DNA of 64,000 nucleotides from UBA6115 sp050952935 (GTDB lineage: Bacteria > Bacillota > Clostridia > Christensenellales > Aristaeellaceae): contig JBMNLS010000001.1 of assembly GCA_050952935.1 (NCBI GenBank), positions 496,001 to 560,000 of the forward strand. The letters are read 5' to 3'. A program made the position numbers and the translations under genes. Under the pieces are notes generated by a model, which ran no database searches, was not told the origin of the DNA, and worked only from the letters and a program-made list of their open reading frames with translations. Positions 33,415 to 43,281 of this stretch are shown one piece after another (the first letter of the stretch is position 1; each line of letters starts with the position of its first letter).

Positions 33415-36400
33415 GTGAAAAGAAAATGGAAAACCTGTATTGCCCTGTTTATCGGCATCATGCTACTGTTGTCAGCCCCGGGGTTTCCCGTCCTGGCGGA
33501 GGAGGGGGAATTGAAGCCTGGGGATAAAACCAGTGGTTTTGTGGTCAGGGAACTATCCCGCATTGACCTGGTCAACGCGGATGTCACCCTGCTTGAACAT
33601 GAGAAGACAGGCGCTCTGGTGATGCTCATCAAAAATGAGGACACCAACCGCACCTATGACATTTCCTTCCGGACACCGGTGGAAGATGACAGCGGGATTC
33701 CCCATGTCTTTGAGCATGCCACACTGGACGGATCCCGGAAATATCCCTCCAAATCGCTGACTTTCAACCTCGCCCATCAGACCTACAACACCTATATGAG
33801 CGGCATAACCTGGGACTTGTTCACGACCTACCCGGTGGCATCCCTGAGTGAAAAGCAGCTGCTTAAATATGCGGATTTCTATACGGACAGTGTGTTCAAC
33901 CCCTCCATCATGGAGGATGAGAGCATATTTAAGGAAGAAGCCTGGCGCTACGCCATGGCCGATAAGGACGCGCCGCTCACCATCGCCGGCACCGTCTATA
34001 CTGAGATGCAGGGTGCTTACAACATTGAGAAGGCCAGCATATTCAACTTCAGAAAGACCCTGTTCCCCGGCAGCCAGGCTGGCAACTCTTATGGCGGCCA
34101 TCCCTCTCAGATCGTCTCGATGACCTGGCAGCAGCTGAAGGATTATCATGACATGTATTATCATCCCTCCAATTCCCTGTCCATGCTTTACGGGAAGATC
34201 GAGGATTACACGCCGTTTCTCACGCTGCTTGACGGTTATTTCTCCGCCTATGACAAGAAGGAATTCCGCTTTGATGATCCGGGTTATACGCCCCTTAAAG
34301 CGGCTGTTGAAAAGACCTTTGAGCATCCGGTTGAAGCAGGCAGTGATACCAAGAATGGCGCCGTGGTGTATTTTGGCTACGCGCTGACAGATGCCACCGC
34401 TGAGGATGAAGCGGTGCTTGACCTGCTGACAACCCTGCTCAACGATCCATCCTCCCCCTTCCAGCAGGCCATGAAGGAAAAGCTGCCCTCAGCCACCGCC
34501 CTCTGCTATTATGACATTGTCACGCCGGAGGTGGCTGTGGTCTTCCGAGCCAGCGGCATGGCCGCGGAGGATGCGCCGCTTTTTCAGACGGTGGTGGAGG
34601 AGTCGCTGGCTAGCATCCGGGAAAAGGGCTTTGACCTGGCTTCCGTGGAAGCGGTGGCGGCCGCCACGCGGCTGGAACTGTTGCTGACCACTGAGAACGA
34701 CAATGTCGGCCCAAATATCACTCTCGAAATCGCCTACCATTGGGCCGCCACCGGCGACACCCAGGCCTATGATCGTTATGTGAAAAACACCGAGAACTTT
34801 TTAGCCTTTGCCAAGCAGGGGCTGTACCAGCAGGTGATTGAAAAGCACCTGAGCGATAATCCCCGCACCGCGCTGGTGGTGACCGCCCCGGCGCCCGGGC
34901 TTAAGGAACGGCAGGATCAGGCCCTGGCTGATGAATTGGCCGCCAAAAGAGCCGCCATGACGCAGGAGGAGATCGCCGCCCTGGTGGATGCCACGGCTAA
35001 GCAAGGAGAACAGCCCGATGACGCGGCCCCCCTGGTTGCCCAGCTTCAGGCGGTGGATGTGGAAACGCTGCCTGAGGAGCTCCGCATCTATGACATTACC
35101 GATGAAACAGGTGAGGATCAGGTGCGGCGTATGCACGCTCGGGCGGATGTGAGCGGCGTGGGGCAGGCGCTGCTGCTGCTGGACGCGGGCGCCGTCCCCC
35201 AGGAAGACCTGCATTGGTATAAGCTGTATGTGGATCTTTTGGGCAACCTGGATACCACCCGACATGACAATGCCAGCCTCTCCGCCCTCCTGACCCGTTA
35301 CCTTTACAAGCAAGAAGTGCGCCCCGCCGTGTACACCGGTAAAAACATGGATGAGTGCAACCCCCACCTCCGGGTCAGCTGGATCGCCATGGATGAGGAC
35401 ATGGCCCCTGCCTATGACTTGGTGTATGAGCTGCTTTTTGAAACCAAGTTTGATGACGCGACCAAGGTGGCGGGCGTCCTCAGCCAGGTAAAGGCCTCCC
35501 TTAAGCAGAGGATTACCAACGGCTCATTCCAGATTCAGGCTTATCGGGCCTATGCTCATGCCTTCAAAGGATTCAGCTATTATAATTATCTGAACTTCCT
35601 GGACTACTATGCATTTTTGGAGAAAGCTGAGGTCCTGTTCGAGAAAGATCCAGAAACCGCTCTCAGGAAGCTTACAGACATGCAAGCCCATTTCCATGTG
35701 CGGGACGGGGCTGTTTCCGGCTTTGCCGGAAGCGCGGACAGTGCTGCCGGTCACCGCGAAGCGGCAGACGCATTTTTAAGCCGTCTGGACGCTGCCAAGC
35801 GAGAAAAAGCAGCCTATGATCTGCCTGCCATCGCCGACAAGGAAGCGCTGGTTGTGGACTCCGCCGTGCAGTACAATCTGGTATGTGCCCCCTATTATGT
35901 CCTGGGGCTTGAAAAAACCAGCGGAGATCTGGATGCGGTGATCCGCTTGGTGTCGGACGCCCTCCTCTTTCCCCAGCTGCGCGACAAATACGGCGTTTAT
36001 AGGATTGACCATGCGGCCACGGAGGAGGGGGTTTACATCCTTTCCTTCCGGGATCCCAATGTGAAGGAAACCTTTGATGTGTACGCTGCCCTGCCCGGCA
36101 TGATCAAGGAAATGCCCCTGAATCAGGAGGAGCTCAACGGCTACATTCTCTCCGCATACAGCGGCTATGCCCTGTCCCAGGGCGAGCTGTCCGGCGCTTT
36201 GAGCGCCTTGGTGGATACTGTCAATGAGAAACCCCAGGAGCGCTATCTCACCTGGATGCGGGAGCTGAAAACCCTGACCCCTGACAAGGTCAAGGAATAC
36301 GCTGCTTTGTACCAGGCCCTCAGCGACAAGGGACATATTTCCACCTCCGGCGGAGCCGGGATCATCCAGCAGAATGAGGCGATGTATGAAAAGGTGCTGA

Positions 36401-36432
36401 ATCCCTTCTCCACGCAGGAAGCGCCTGAGTGA
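33415..36432 (+). CDS. Secreted M16 metalloprotease, PreP-like, copy 1
   Basis: M16C peptidases (PreP/Cym1 type) are about 1,000-residue clamshell zinc proteases that degrade short peptides. This 1,005-residue protein starts with a signal peptide (TCIALFIGIMLLLSAPGFPV, then LA). The inverted zinc motif HxxEH is His97-Val-Phe-Glu100-His101, and the distal zinc-ligand Glu lies in TVYTEMQGAY. Compared with copy 2, residues 111-136 just after the active site carry 8 changes, and the usual N-A-x-T-x-D segment reads SGITWD. The GTG start follows AAGGAGG by 10 bases. Identity to copy 2 is about 96 percent. Confidence 0.9.
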   Translation: MKRKWKTCIALFIGIMLLLSAPGFPVLAEEGELKPGDKTSGFVVRELSRIDLVNADVTLLEHEKTGALVMLIKNEDTNRTYDISFRTPVEDDSGIPHVFEHATLDGSRKYPSKSLTFNLAHQTYNTYMSGITWDLFTTYPVASLSEKQLLKYADFYTDSVFNPSIMEDESIFKEEAWRYAMADKDAPLTIAGTVYTEMQGAYNIEKASIFNFRKTLFPGSQAGNSYGGHPSQIVSMTWQQLKDYHDMYYHPSNSLSMLYGKIEDYTPFLTLLDGYFSAYDKKEFRFDDPGYTPLKAAVEKTFEHPVEAGSDTKNGAVVYFGYALTDATAEDEAVLDLLTTLLNDPSSPFQQAMKEKLPSATALCYYDIVTPEVAVVFRASGMAAEDAPLFQTVVEESLASIREKGFDLASVEAVAAATRLELLLTTENDNVGPNITLEIAYHWAATGDTQAYDRYVKNTENFLAFAKQGLYQQVIEKHLSDNPRTALVVTAPAPGLKERQDQALADELAAKRAAMTQEEIAALVDATAKQGEQPDDAAPLVAQLQAVDVETLPEELRIYDITDETGEDQVRRMHARADVSGVGQALLLLDAGAVPQEDLHWYKLYVDLLGNLDTTRHDNASLSALLTRYLYKQEVRPAVYTGKNMDECNPHLRVSWIAMDEDMAPAYDLVYELLFETKFDDATKVAGVLSQVKASLKQRITNGSFQIQAYRAYAHAFKGFSYYNYLNFLDYYAFLEKAEVLFEKDPETALRKLTDMQAHFHVRDGAVSGFAGSADSAAGHREAADAFLSRLDAAKREKAAYDLPAIADKEALVVDSAVQYNLVCAPYYVLGLEKTSGDLDAVIRLVSDALLFPQLRDKYGVYRIDHAATEEGVYILSFRDPNVKETFDVYAALPGMIKEMPLNQEELNGYILSAYSGYALSQGELSGALSALVDTVNEKPQERYLTWMRELKTLTPDKVKEYAALYQALSDKGHISTSGGAGIIQQNEAMYEKVLNPFSTQEAPE

Positions 36433-36508
36433 TGTGAAAGACGGCGAATGATACAGTGAAGCGGTGGCTTTTGTGCTGAGCAAAAAACCATGGCGCCAAT
36501 GAAAAACG

Positions 36509-39500
36509 CCCGGATAACCTTGACTTTGACAACATTGGGGCATAGAGTTAATTTGTGTTGTTATGTACATTTAGTCTGACAAGGAGGACAAATACTCGTG
36601 AAGCGAAAATGGAAAACCTGTATTGCCCTGTTTACCGGCATCATGCTGCTGTTGTCAGCCCCGGGGTTTCCCGTCCTGGCGGAGGAGGGGGAATTGAAGC
36701 CTGGGGATAAAACCAGTGGTTTTGTGGTCAGGGAACTATCCCGCATTGACCTGGTCAACGCGGATGTCACCCTGCTTGAACATGAGAAGACAGGCGCTCT
36801 GGTGATGCTCATCAAAAATGAGGACACCAACCGCACCTATGACATTTCCTTCCGGACACCGGTGGAAGATGACAGCGGGATTCCCCATGTCTTTGAGCAT
36901 GCCACACTGGACGGATCCCGGAAATATTCCTCCAAATCGCTGTTTTTTAACCTCATCCATCAGACCTACAACACCTATATGAACGCCAAGACCACGGACT
37001 TGATTACCACCTACCCGGTGGCATCCCTGAGTGAAAAGCAGCTGCTTAAGTATGCGGATTTCTATACGGACAGCGTGTTTAACCCCTCCATCATGGAGGA
37101 TGAGAGCATATTTAAGGAAGAAGCCTGGCGCTACGCCATGGCCGATAAGGACGCGCCGCTCACCATCGCCGGCACCGTCTATACTGAGATGCAGGGCGCT
37201 TACAACATTGAGAAGGCCAGCATATTCAACTTCAAAAAGACCCTGTTCCCCGGCAGCCAGGCTGGCAACTCTTATGGCGGCCATCCCTCTCAGATCGTCT
37301 CGATGACCTGGCAGCATCTGAAGGATTATCATGACATGTATTATCATCCCTCCAATTCCCTGTCCATGCTTTACGGGAAGATCGAGGATTACACGCCGTT
37401 TCTCACACTGCTTGACGGTTATTTCTCCGCCTATGACAAGAAGGAATTCCGCTTTGATGATCCGGGTTATACGCCCCTTAAAGCGGCTGTTGAAAAGACC
37501 TTTGAGCATCCGGTTGAAGCAGGCAGTGATACCAAGAATGGCGCCGTGGTGTATTTTGGCTACGCGCTGACAGGTGCCACCGCTGAGGATGAAGCGGTGC
37601 TTAACCTGCTGAAAATCCTGCTCCACGACCCATCCTCCCCCTTCCAGCAGGCCATGAAGGAAAAGCTGCCCTCAGCCACCGCCTCCTGCTATTATGACAT
37701 TGCCACGCCGGAGGTGGCTGTGGTCTTCCGAGCCAGCGGCATGGCCGCGGAGGATGCGCCGCTTTTTCAGACGGTGGTGGAGGAGTCGCTGGCTAGCATC
37801 CGGGAAAAGGGCTTTGACCTGGCTTCCGTGGAAGCGGTGGCGGCCGCCACGCGGCTGGAACTGTTGCTGACCACTGAGAACGCCAATATCGGCCCAAATA
37901 TCACTCCCGAAATCGCCTACCATTGGGCCGCCACCGGCGACACCCAGGCCTATGATCGTTATGTGAAAAACACCGAGAACTTTTTAGCCTTTGCCAAGCA
38001 GGGGCTGTACCAGCAGGTGATTGAAAAGCACCTGAACGATAATCCCCGCACCGCGCTGGTGGTGACCGCCCCGGCGCCCGGGCTTAAGGAACGGCAGGAT
38101 CAGGCCCTGGCTGATGAATTGGCCGCCAAAAGAGCCGCCATGACGCAGGAGGAGATCGCCGCCCTGGTGGATGCCACGGCTAAGCAAGGAGAACAGCCCG
38201 ATGACGCGGCCCCCCTGGTTGCCCAGCTTCAGGCGGTGGATGTGGAAACGCTGCCTGAGGAGCTCCGCATCTATGATATTACCGATGAAACAGGTGAGGA
38301 TCAGGTGCGGCGTATGCACGCTCAGGCGGATGTGAGCGGCGTGGGGCAGGCGCTGCTGCTGCTGGACGCGGGCGCCGTTCCCCAGGAAGACCTGCATTGG
38401 TATAAGCTGTATGTGGATCTTTTGGGCAACCTGGATACCACCCGACATGACAATGCCAGCCTCTCCGCCCTCCTGACCCGCTACCTTTACAAGCAAGAAG
38501 TGCGCCCCATCGTGTACACCGGTAAAAACATGGATGAGTGCAATCCCTATCTCCGGGTCAGCTGGATCGCCATGGATGAGGACATGGCCCCTGCCTATGA
38601 CTTGGTGTATGAGCTGCTTTTTGAAACCAAGTTTGATGACGCGACCAAGGTGGCGGGCGTCCTCAGCCAGGTAAAGGCCTCCCTTAAGCAGAGGATTACC
38701 AACGGTTCATTCAAGATTCAGATTTATCGGGCCTATGCCCATGCCTTCAAAGGATTCAGCTATTATAATTATCTGAACTTTCTGGACTACTATGCATTTT
38801 TGGAGAAAGCTGAGGTCCTGTTCGAGAAAGATCCAGAAACCGCTCTCAGGAAGCTTACAGACATGCAAGCCTATTTCCATGTGCGGGACGGGGCTGTTTC
38901 CGGCTTTGCCGGAAGCGCGGACAGTGCTGCCGGTCACCGTGAAGTGGCAGACGCATTTTTAAGCCGTCTGGACGCTGCCAGGCGAGAAAAAGCAGCCTAT
39001 GATCTGCCTGCCATCGCCGACAAGGAAGCGCTGGTTGTGGACTCCGCCGTGCAGTACAATCTGGTATGTGCCCCCTATTATGTCCTGGGGCTTGAAAAAA
39101 CCAGCGGAGATCTGGATGCGGTGACCTGCTTGGTGTCGGATGCCTTCCTCTATCCTCAGCTGCGCGACAAATACGGCGTTTATGGCATTGACCATGTGGC
39201 CACGGAGGAAGTGGTTTGCATCCTCTCCCTCCGGGATCCCAATGTGAAGGAAACCTTTGATGTGTACGCTGCCCTGCCCGGCATGATCAAGGAAATGCCC
39301 CTGAATCAGGAGGAGCTCAACGGCTACATTCTCTCCGCATACAGCGGCTATGCCCTGTCCCAGGGCGAGCTGTCCGGCGCTTTGAGCGCCTTGGTGGAGA
39401 CTGTCGATGAGAAACCCCAGGAGCGCTATCTCACCTGGATGCGGGAGCTGAAAGCCCTGACCCCTGACAAGGTCAAGGAATACGCTGCTTTGTACCAGGC

Positions 39501-39676
39501 CCTTAGCGACAAGGGACATATTTCCACCTCCGGCGGAGCCGGGATCATCCAGCAGAATGAGGCGATGTATGAAAAGGTGCTGAATCCCTTCTCCACGCAG
39601 GAAGCGCCTGAGTGATGTGAAAGACGGCGAATGATACAGTGAAGCGATGGCTTTTGTGCTGAGCAAAAAACCATGG
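36509..39676 (+). repeat. Tandem duplication, second unit
   Basis: This is the direct repeat of 33326-36508. The promoter boxes are at 36526-36531 and 36549-36554. The post-stop sequence is the same as in unit one for about 60 bases, with one difference (GCGATGG against GCGGTGG), and then diverges. Confidence 0.85.
36598..39615 (+). CDS. Secreted M16 metalloprotease, PreP-like, copy 2
   Basis: This is the tandem paralogue of the preceding gene, also 1,005 residues, with intact signal peptide, HVFEH zinc motif at 97-101 and the distal Glu in TVYTEMQGAY. Its post-active-site segment reads NTYMNAKTTD, closer to the family pattern N-A-x-T-x-D than copy 1, so copy 2 is probably nearer the ancestral form here. 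Other clustered differences from copy 1 lie near residues 402-412 and 845-880. It has its own promoter and GTG start. The products probably differ in peptide preference (inference). Confidence 0.9.
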   Translation: MKRKWKTCIALFTGIMLLLSAPGFPVLAEEGELKPGDKTSGFVVRELSRIDLVNADVTLLEHEKTGALVMLIKNEDTNRTYDISFRTPVEDDSGIPHVFEHATLDGSRKYSSKSLFFNLIHQTYNTYMNAKTTDLITTYPVASLSEKQLLKYADFYTDSVFNPSIMEDESIFKEEAWRYAMADKDAPLTIAGTVYTEMQGAYNIEKASIFNFKKTLFPGSQAGNSYGGHPSQIVSMTWQHLKDYHDMYYHPSNSLSMLYGKIEDYTPFLTLLDGYFSAYDKKEFRFDDPGYTPLKAAVEKTFEHPVEAGSDTKNGAVVYFGYALTGATAEDEAVLNLLKILLHDPSSPFQQAMKEKLPSATASCYYDIATPEVAVVFRASGMAAEDAPLFQTVVEESLASIREKGFDLASVEAVAAATRLELLLTTENANIGPNITPEIAYHWAATGDTQAYDRYVKNTENFLAFAKQGLYQQVIEKHLNDNPRTALVVTAPAPGLKERQDQALADELAAKRAAMTQEEIAALVDATAKQGEQPDDAAPLVAQLQAVDVETLPEELRIYDITDETGEDQVRRMHAQADVSGVGQALLLLDAGAVPQEDLHWYKLYVDLLGNLDTTRHDNASLSALLTRYLYKQEVRPIVYTGKNMDECNPYLRVSWIAMDEDMAPAYDLVYELLFETKFDDATKVAGVLSQVKASLKQRITNGSFKIQIYRAYAHAFKGFSYYNYLNFLDYYAFLEKAEVLFEKDPETALRKLTDMQAYFHVRDGAVSGFAGSADSAAGHREVADAFLSRLDAARREKAAYDLPAIADKEALVVDSAVQYNLVCAPYYVLGLEKTSGDLDAVTCLVSDAFLYPQLRDKYGVYGIDHVATEEVVCILSLRDPNVKETFDVYAALPGMIKEMPLNQEELNGYILSAYSGYALSQGELSGALSALVETVDEKPQERYLTWMRELKALTPDKVKEYAALYQALSDKGHISTSGGAGIIQQNEAMYEKVLNPFSTQEAPE

Positions 39677-39691
39677 CTCCGCTGAGCGGGG

Positions 39692-39799
39692 ATGCTTTTG
39701 GTTGATGACGCCGCCACCGTGGGTGACTTTGTTGGGACCATATTTACCCTGGCTGGGGCGCCGTTGGTGCTGAGCATGTGGTCGCACTACGGCGATTAA
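39692..39799 (+). other. 35-codon open frame, possible gene remnant
   Basis: A short frame encodes MLLVDDAATVGDF followed by a hydrophobic stretch and ends WSHYGD. There is no ribosome binding site. It may be the tail of a lost membrane-protein gene, or chance. The strong terminator follows four bases later. Confidence 0.2.
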
Positions 39800-39802
39800 T
39801 AC

Positions 39803-39835
39803 AAAATACATGTCGCAGAAAGCGACATGTATTTT
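39803..39835. terminator. Bidirectional terminator
   Basis: AAAATACATGTCGC (39803-39816) and GCGACATGTATTTT (39822-39835) form a 14-bp perfect stem with loop AGAAA. Its A and T flanks let it end the M16 copy 2 transcript and the convergent minus-strand operon. Confidence 0.85.
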
Positions 39836-39853
39836 AGTATTAATAGGACGCCG

Positions 39854-41449
39854 CTATTCCCAGCGGTTGATCAGATCGTTGATCTGCCGGGTGAGCTTGT
39901 CCTTGAGCTTATTGGAATAACCCTGGCTGTTTTTCACCAGGGCGGTGAGGCGTTCAAGGGCCTGGTTCAGGGCGCTGTCTGACTTCACCTGCTTCTTTTG
40001 TTTTTTGGCCTTGCCCTGGGCCGGCTTTCGGCTGCCGGATTCTATCAGGCGATTATGGGCCAGGTCCCAGGTGTCCCCTGAATAGGGGACATCGGTGGCG
40101 TAGCCCTTTTCCTTCAGGAGGCCTTCAAACAGCAGGGCAACATCCTCCTCCCCGTGGGTGATAAACACCCGGGCGGGCTTGGGGTCAAAGGAATTGATCC
40201 AAGTGATAAGCCCGGCCTGATCCGCGTGCCCGCTGATGGCCTTGAGGGTGCGGATTTCAGCGGCCACGTTGATGGTTTCACCAAAGAGCTTGACCCGTTT
40301 TTCTCCATCATACAATTTCCGGCCCAGGGTGCCCACCGCCTGATAGCCCACAAACAGCACCATGCATTCCTTGCGCCAGAGGTTGTGTTTCAGGTGGTGG
40401 CGGATGCGCCCGGCCTCCGCCATCCCGGAGGCCGAGATGATCACGCTGGGCCTGGTTTCAAAGTTAATCTGCTTGCTTTCTTCTGCCGTGACGCAGATAC
40501 GCAGGTCTTCAAAAGTGATGGGGTTGATGCCGCGAATTAGCAGGTCTTTCATCTCCTGATCAAACTCATTGATGTCCGCTTCCCGGAAGATGCTGGTGGC
40601 ATTGATAGCCAGGGGACTGTCCATATACACCGGGAAGCCCTCATGCCCCTGCACCAGTCCCTTTTCCTTGATTTCCCGCAGGAAATAGAGCACTTCCTGA
40701 GTGCGGCCCACGGCAAAGCTGGGGATGATCACATTGCCGCCCCGGTTAAAAGTGATCTGCAGCGCGTCGGCCAGGTCGGCCAGGTAGTCGGGCCTGGGGC
40801 CGTGGAGGCGGTCGCCGTAGGTGGATTCCATCACCACATAGTCCGCTTTTGTCAGGTATTGGGGGTTGTTCAGGATAGGCTGGTGAAGGTTGCCGATGTC
40901 CCCCGAAAAAACGATGGTTTTGCTCTCCTCTTCTTCCGTGATCTCCAGGGTGACAGAGGCGGAGCCCAGCAGATGCCCGGCGTCTGTAAAGGTGAGGCGG
41001 ACACCGGGAAATATCTCCCGGCTAATTTCCACCGGCAGCCCTTCAAATTGATTCAGGGCCTGCTCCGCATCCGCCTGGGTGTACAGCGGCACATACTCAT
41101 TTTCTCCGGCGCGCTTCGCCTTGCGGTTTTGCCATTCGGCCTCCATTTCCTGGATGTGGGCGGAATCCCTGAGCATGATGTCACACAGCGCCAGGGTGGC
41201 GGGGGTGGCGTAGATGGGGCCGCGGAAACCCCTGGCGGCCAGCGCCGGGATCATGCCGGAGTGGTCGATGTGGGCGTGGGTGAGCACCACCGCGTCAATG
41301 GCGGCGGGGTTGATGGGCAGCGGCTGGTTTTCATAGGTGTCCTTGCCCTGTTCCATGCCGCAGTCCACTAAGATGTTTTTCCCTGCGGCTGTCAGCAGAT
41401 AAAGGCTGCCGGTCACCTCCCGGGCGGCGCCGATGAATTGCAGTTCCAT
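39854..41449 (-). CDS. Metallo-beta-lactamase / beta-CASP RNase
   Basis: The 531-residue protein has the metallo-beta-lactamase motif THAHIDHSG, a distal DAGHLLGSAS histidine, FSGDIGN, the beta-CASP region with VIIPSFAVGRTQE, and the C-terminal motifs ISGHADQ and FITHGEE. This is the CPSF-73/YsH1-like group of RNA-processing nucleases. It is distinct from RNase J, which has a longer C-terminal domain. A Lys-rich segment at about residues 470-490 and a helical tail may bind RNA. It is the last gene of a four-gene minus-strand operon, 23 bases after the ABC exporter. Confidence 0.88.
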   Translation of the reverse strand: MELQFIGAAREVTGSLYLLTAAGKNILVDCGMEQGKDTYENQPLPINPAAIDAVVLTHAHIDHSGMIPALAARGFRGPIYATPATLALCDIMLRDSAHIQEMEAEWQNRKAKRAGENEYVPLYTQADAEQALNQFEGLPVEISREIFPGVRLTFTDAGHLLGSASVTLEITEEEESKTIVFSGDIGNLHQPILNNPQYLTKADYVVMESTYGDRLHGPRPDYLADLADALQITFNRGGNVIIPSFAVGRTQEVLYFLREIKEKGLVQGHEGFPVYMDSPLAINATSIFREADINEFDQEMKDLLIRGINPITFEDLRICVTAEESKQINFETRPSVIISASGMAEAGRIRHHLKHNLWRKECMVLFVGYQAVGTLGRKLYDGEKRVKLFGETINVAAEIRTLKAISGHADQAGLITWINSFDPKPARVFITHGEEDVALLFEGLLKEKGYATDVPYSGDTWDLAHNRLIESGSRKPAQGKAKKQKKQVKSDSALNQALERLTALVKNSQGYSNKLKDKLTRQINDLINRWE

Positions 41450-41472
41450 ATATGTTCTCCTGTTCTGTCCGC

Positions 41473-43263
41473 TTAAAGCAGGCTGGGTTCCGGTTCTGAA
41501 ACCCTGGTTTGATCGCTGGAATACAGATGGTAGAGGCGGTAATACAGGCCGCGCCTGGCCATCAGCTCGTCATGGCTGCCATGCTCTTCCAGCCCCTGAT
41601 CGGTCAATACCCAGATAATGTCCGCGCCCCTGATGGTGGTGAGGCGATGGGCGATGGTAAGGGTGGTGCGACCTTGGCTGAGTTCCTCAAGGGACTGCTG
41701 CACCAACAGCTCCGACTCGTTGTCCAGCGCGCTGGTAGCTTCGTCCAGCAGCAGGATGGGCGGGTCTTTCAAAAACACCCGGGCGATGGACAGCCGCTGC
41801 TTTTGCCCGCCGGAAAGCTTTACGCCCCGCTCGCCCACATGGGTGTCATACCCATCGGGAAGGGCCTGGATAAACTCATGGGCGCCCGCCTTTTTGGCGG
41901 CGAAGATAACTTCCTCCATGCTGGCGCCGGGCTTGCCGTAGACGATGTTCTCATAGACGGAGCCGGAAAACAGGTAGACCTCCTGCTGCACGGTGCCAAT
42001 GGCATCCCGCAGGCTTTTGAGGGTGAACTCCCGCACATCCTGCCCGTCAATGCGGATGCTGCCCTCTGTTACATCATAAAAGCGGGGGATGAGGTTGCAC
42101 AGCGTGGTTTTGCCGCTGCCGCTTGGCCCCACCAGGGCCACGCTTTGCCCGGCCTTGACCTGCAGGTTGACCTGATCCAGCACAAAGGCGCCGCCATCCT
42201 CATACCGGAAGCTGACATTTTCCAGGCTGATATCGCCCTTTACATCCCGAAGCTCCCTGGCGCCCGGCAGATCCTTGATCTCCCGCGGCGCGTCCATGAT
42301 CTCATAAAAACGCTCAATTCCCGTGACGCCCCGCTGGAACTGCTCCATGAACTCCACCAGGCGGCTGACGGTGGCCAGCAGCATGTTCACAAACAGCAGG
42401 TAGGAGGCGAACTCACCCGCGCTGATTTCCCCTATGGATAAAAAGTAGGCGCCGGCCACCACCACCAGCAGGTTCATCATGCCGTTTAAAAACCGGGTGG
42501 TGGAGTGGAAGCCCGCCATGATGTGGTACTGTTTCTTTTTCAGGTTCAGGAAGGCGCGATTGCCCTCCTCAAACTTTTCGCCCTCCAGCTCCTCATTGGC
42601 AAAGGACTGCACCACCCGCATGCCTAGCAGGCTGTCTTCCATCTGAGCGTTGATCTCGCCCACCTGGTGTCGGCAGGCCCTGAAAGTGGCCCGCATTTTG
42701 CGGTTAAACAGGAAGATGGATAGCAGCATCACCGGTAGCAGCAAAAAGATCATGAGGGTCAGCTTCAGGCTCATCGTGGAAAGCAGAATAAAGGATGCCA
42801 CCAGGCTCACCCCGGCGATCAAAAACTCCTCCGGGCAGTGGTGGGCAAACTCGGTCACATCAAACAGATCGCTGGTGATGCGGGCCATGATCTGCCCCAC
42901 TTTGGTGTTGGAATAATAGGAGAAGGAGAGCTGGCTTAAGTGGCTGAACAGATCGCTTCGCATGTCCCGTTCCATCATGGCCCCCATGATGTGGCCCCTT
43001 GACTGCATATAATAGCGGCATCCGGAGTCAAGCAGCTGCAGCGCCAGGAAAAACAGGCCGATTTTCAGGATGAAGCCGCCGGTGAGGCTGGCGATGTTAT
43101 TGACGGCCCGGTCGGTGATCTCCCGCACGATCAGCGGAAAAATAAGGCCTGAGGCTGAGGTCAGCATGGCGCAAAAAAGGCTGGTGAACAAAATGCGCTT
43201 GTAGGGCCGGTAATAGGGGATAAAGCGGCGGATCAGCCGGCGTGAGCGGGAGGCGCTTGACAT
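41473..43263 (-). CDS. ABC exporter, fused membrane and ATPase domains
   Basis: The 596-residue half-transporter has six transmembrane segments in residues 20-320 and a nucleotide-binding domain with Walker A GPSGSGKTT, signature LSGGQKQRLSIARV and Walker B ILLLDEATSALD. This is the MsbA/MdlB/LmrA-like group; it would act as a homodimer. Substrate could be a lipid, peptide or drug; nothing in the sequence decides. It lies between a membrane-anchored protein of unknown function and the beta-CASP RNase. Confidence 0.9.
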   Translation of the reverse strand: MSSASRSRRLIRRFIPYYRPYKRILFTSLFCAMLTSASGLIFPLIVREITDRAVNNIASLTGGFILKIGLFFLALQLLDSGCRYYMQSRGHIMGAMMERDMRSDLFSHLSQLSFSYYSNTKVGQIMARITSDLFDVTEFAHHCPEEFLIAGVSLVASFILLSTMSLKLTLMIFLLLPVMLLSIFLFNRKMRATFRACRHQVGEINAQMEDSLLGMRVVQSFANEELEGEKFEEGNRAFLNLKKKQYHIMAGFHSTTRFLNGMMNLLVVVAGAYFLSIGEISAGEFASYLLFVNMLLATVSRLVEFMEQFQRGVTGIERFYEIMDAPREIKDLPGARELRDVKGDISLENVSFRYEDGGAFVLDQVNLQVKAGQSVALVGPSGSGKTTLCNLIPRFYDVTEGSIRIDGQDVREFTLKSLRDAIGTVQQEVYLFSGSVYENIVYGKPGASMEEVIFAAKKAGAHEFIQALPDGYDTHVGERGVKLSGGQKQRLSIARVFLKDPPILLLDEATSALDNESELLVQQSLEELSQGRTTLTIAHRLTTIRGADIIWVLTDQGLEEHGSHDELMARRGLYYRLYHLYSSDQTRVSEPEPSLL

Positions 43264-43281
43264 CAGGGGAGACTCCTTTAT

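Larger units (their letters stand above)
33326..36508 (+). repeat. Tandem duplication, first 3,183-bp unit
   Basis: The unit begins at CCCGGATAACCTTGAC before copy 1 and recurs exactly 3,183 bases later before copy 2. It includes the promoter, ribosome binding site, the whole M16 gene and about 60 bases after the stop. The downstream match of the second unit ends near 39676 (AAAAAACCATGG). Confidence 0.85.
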
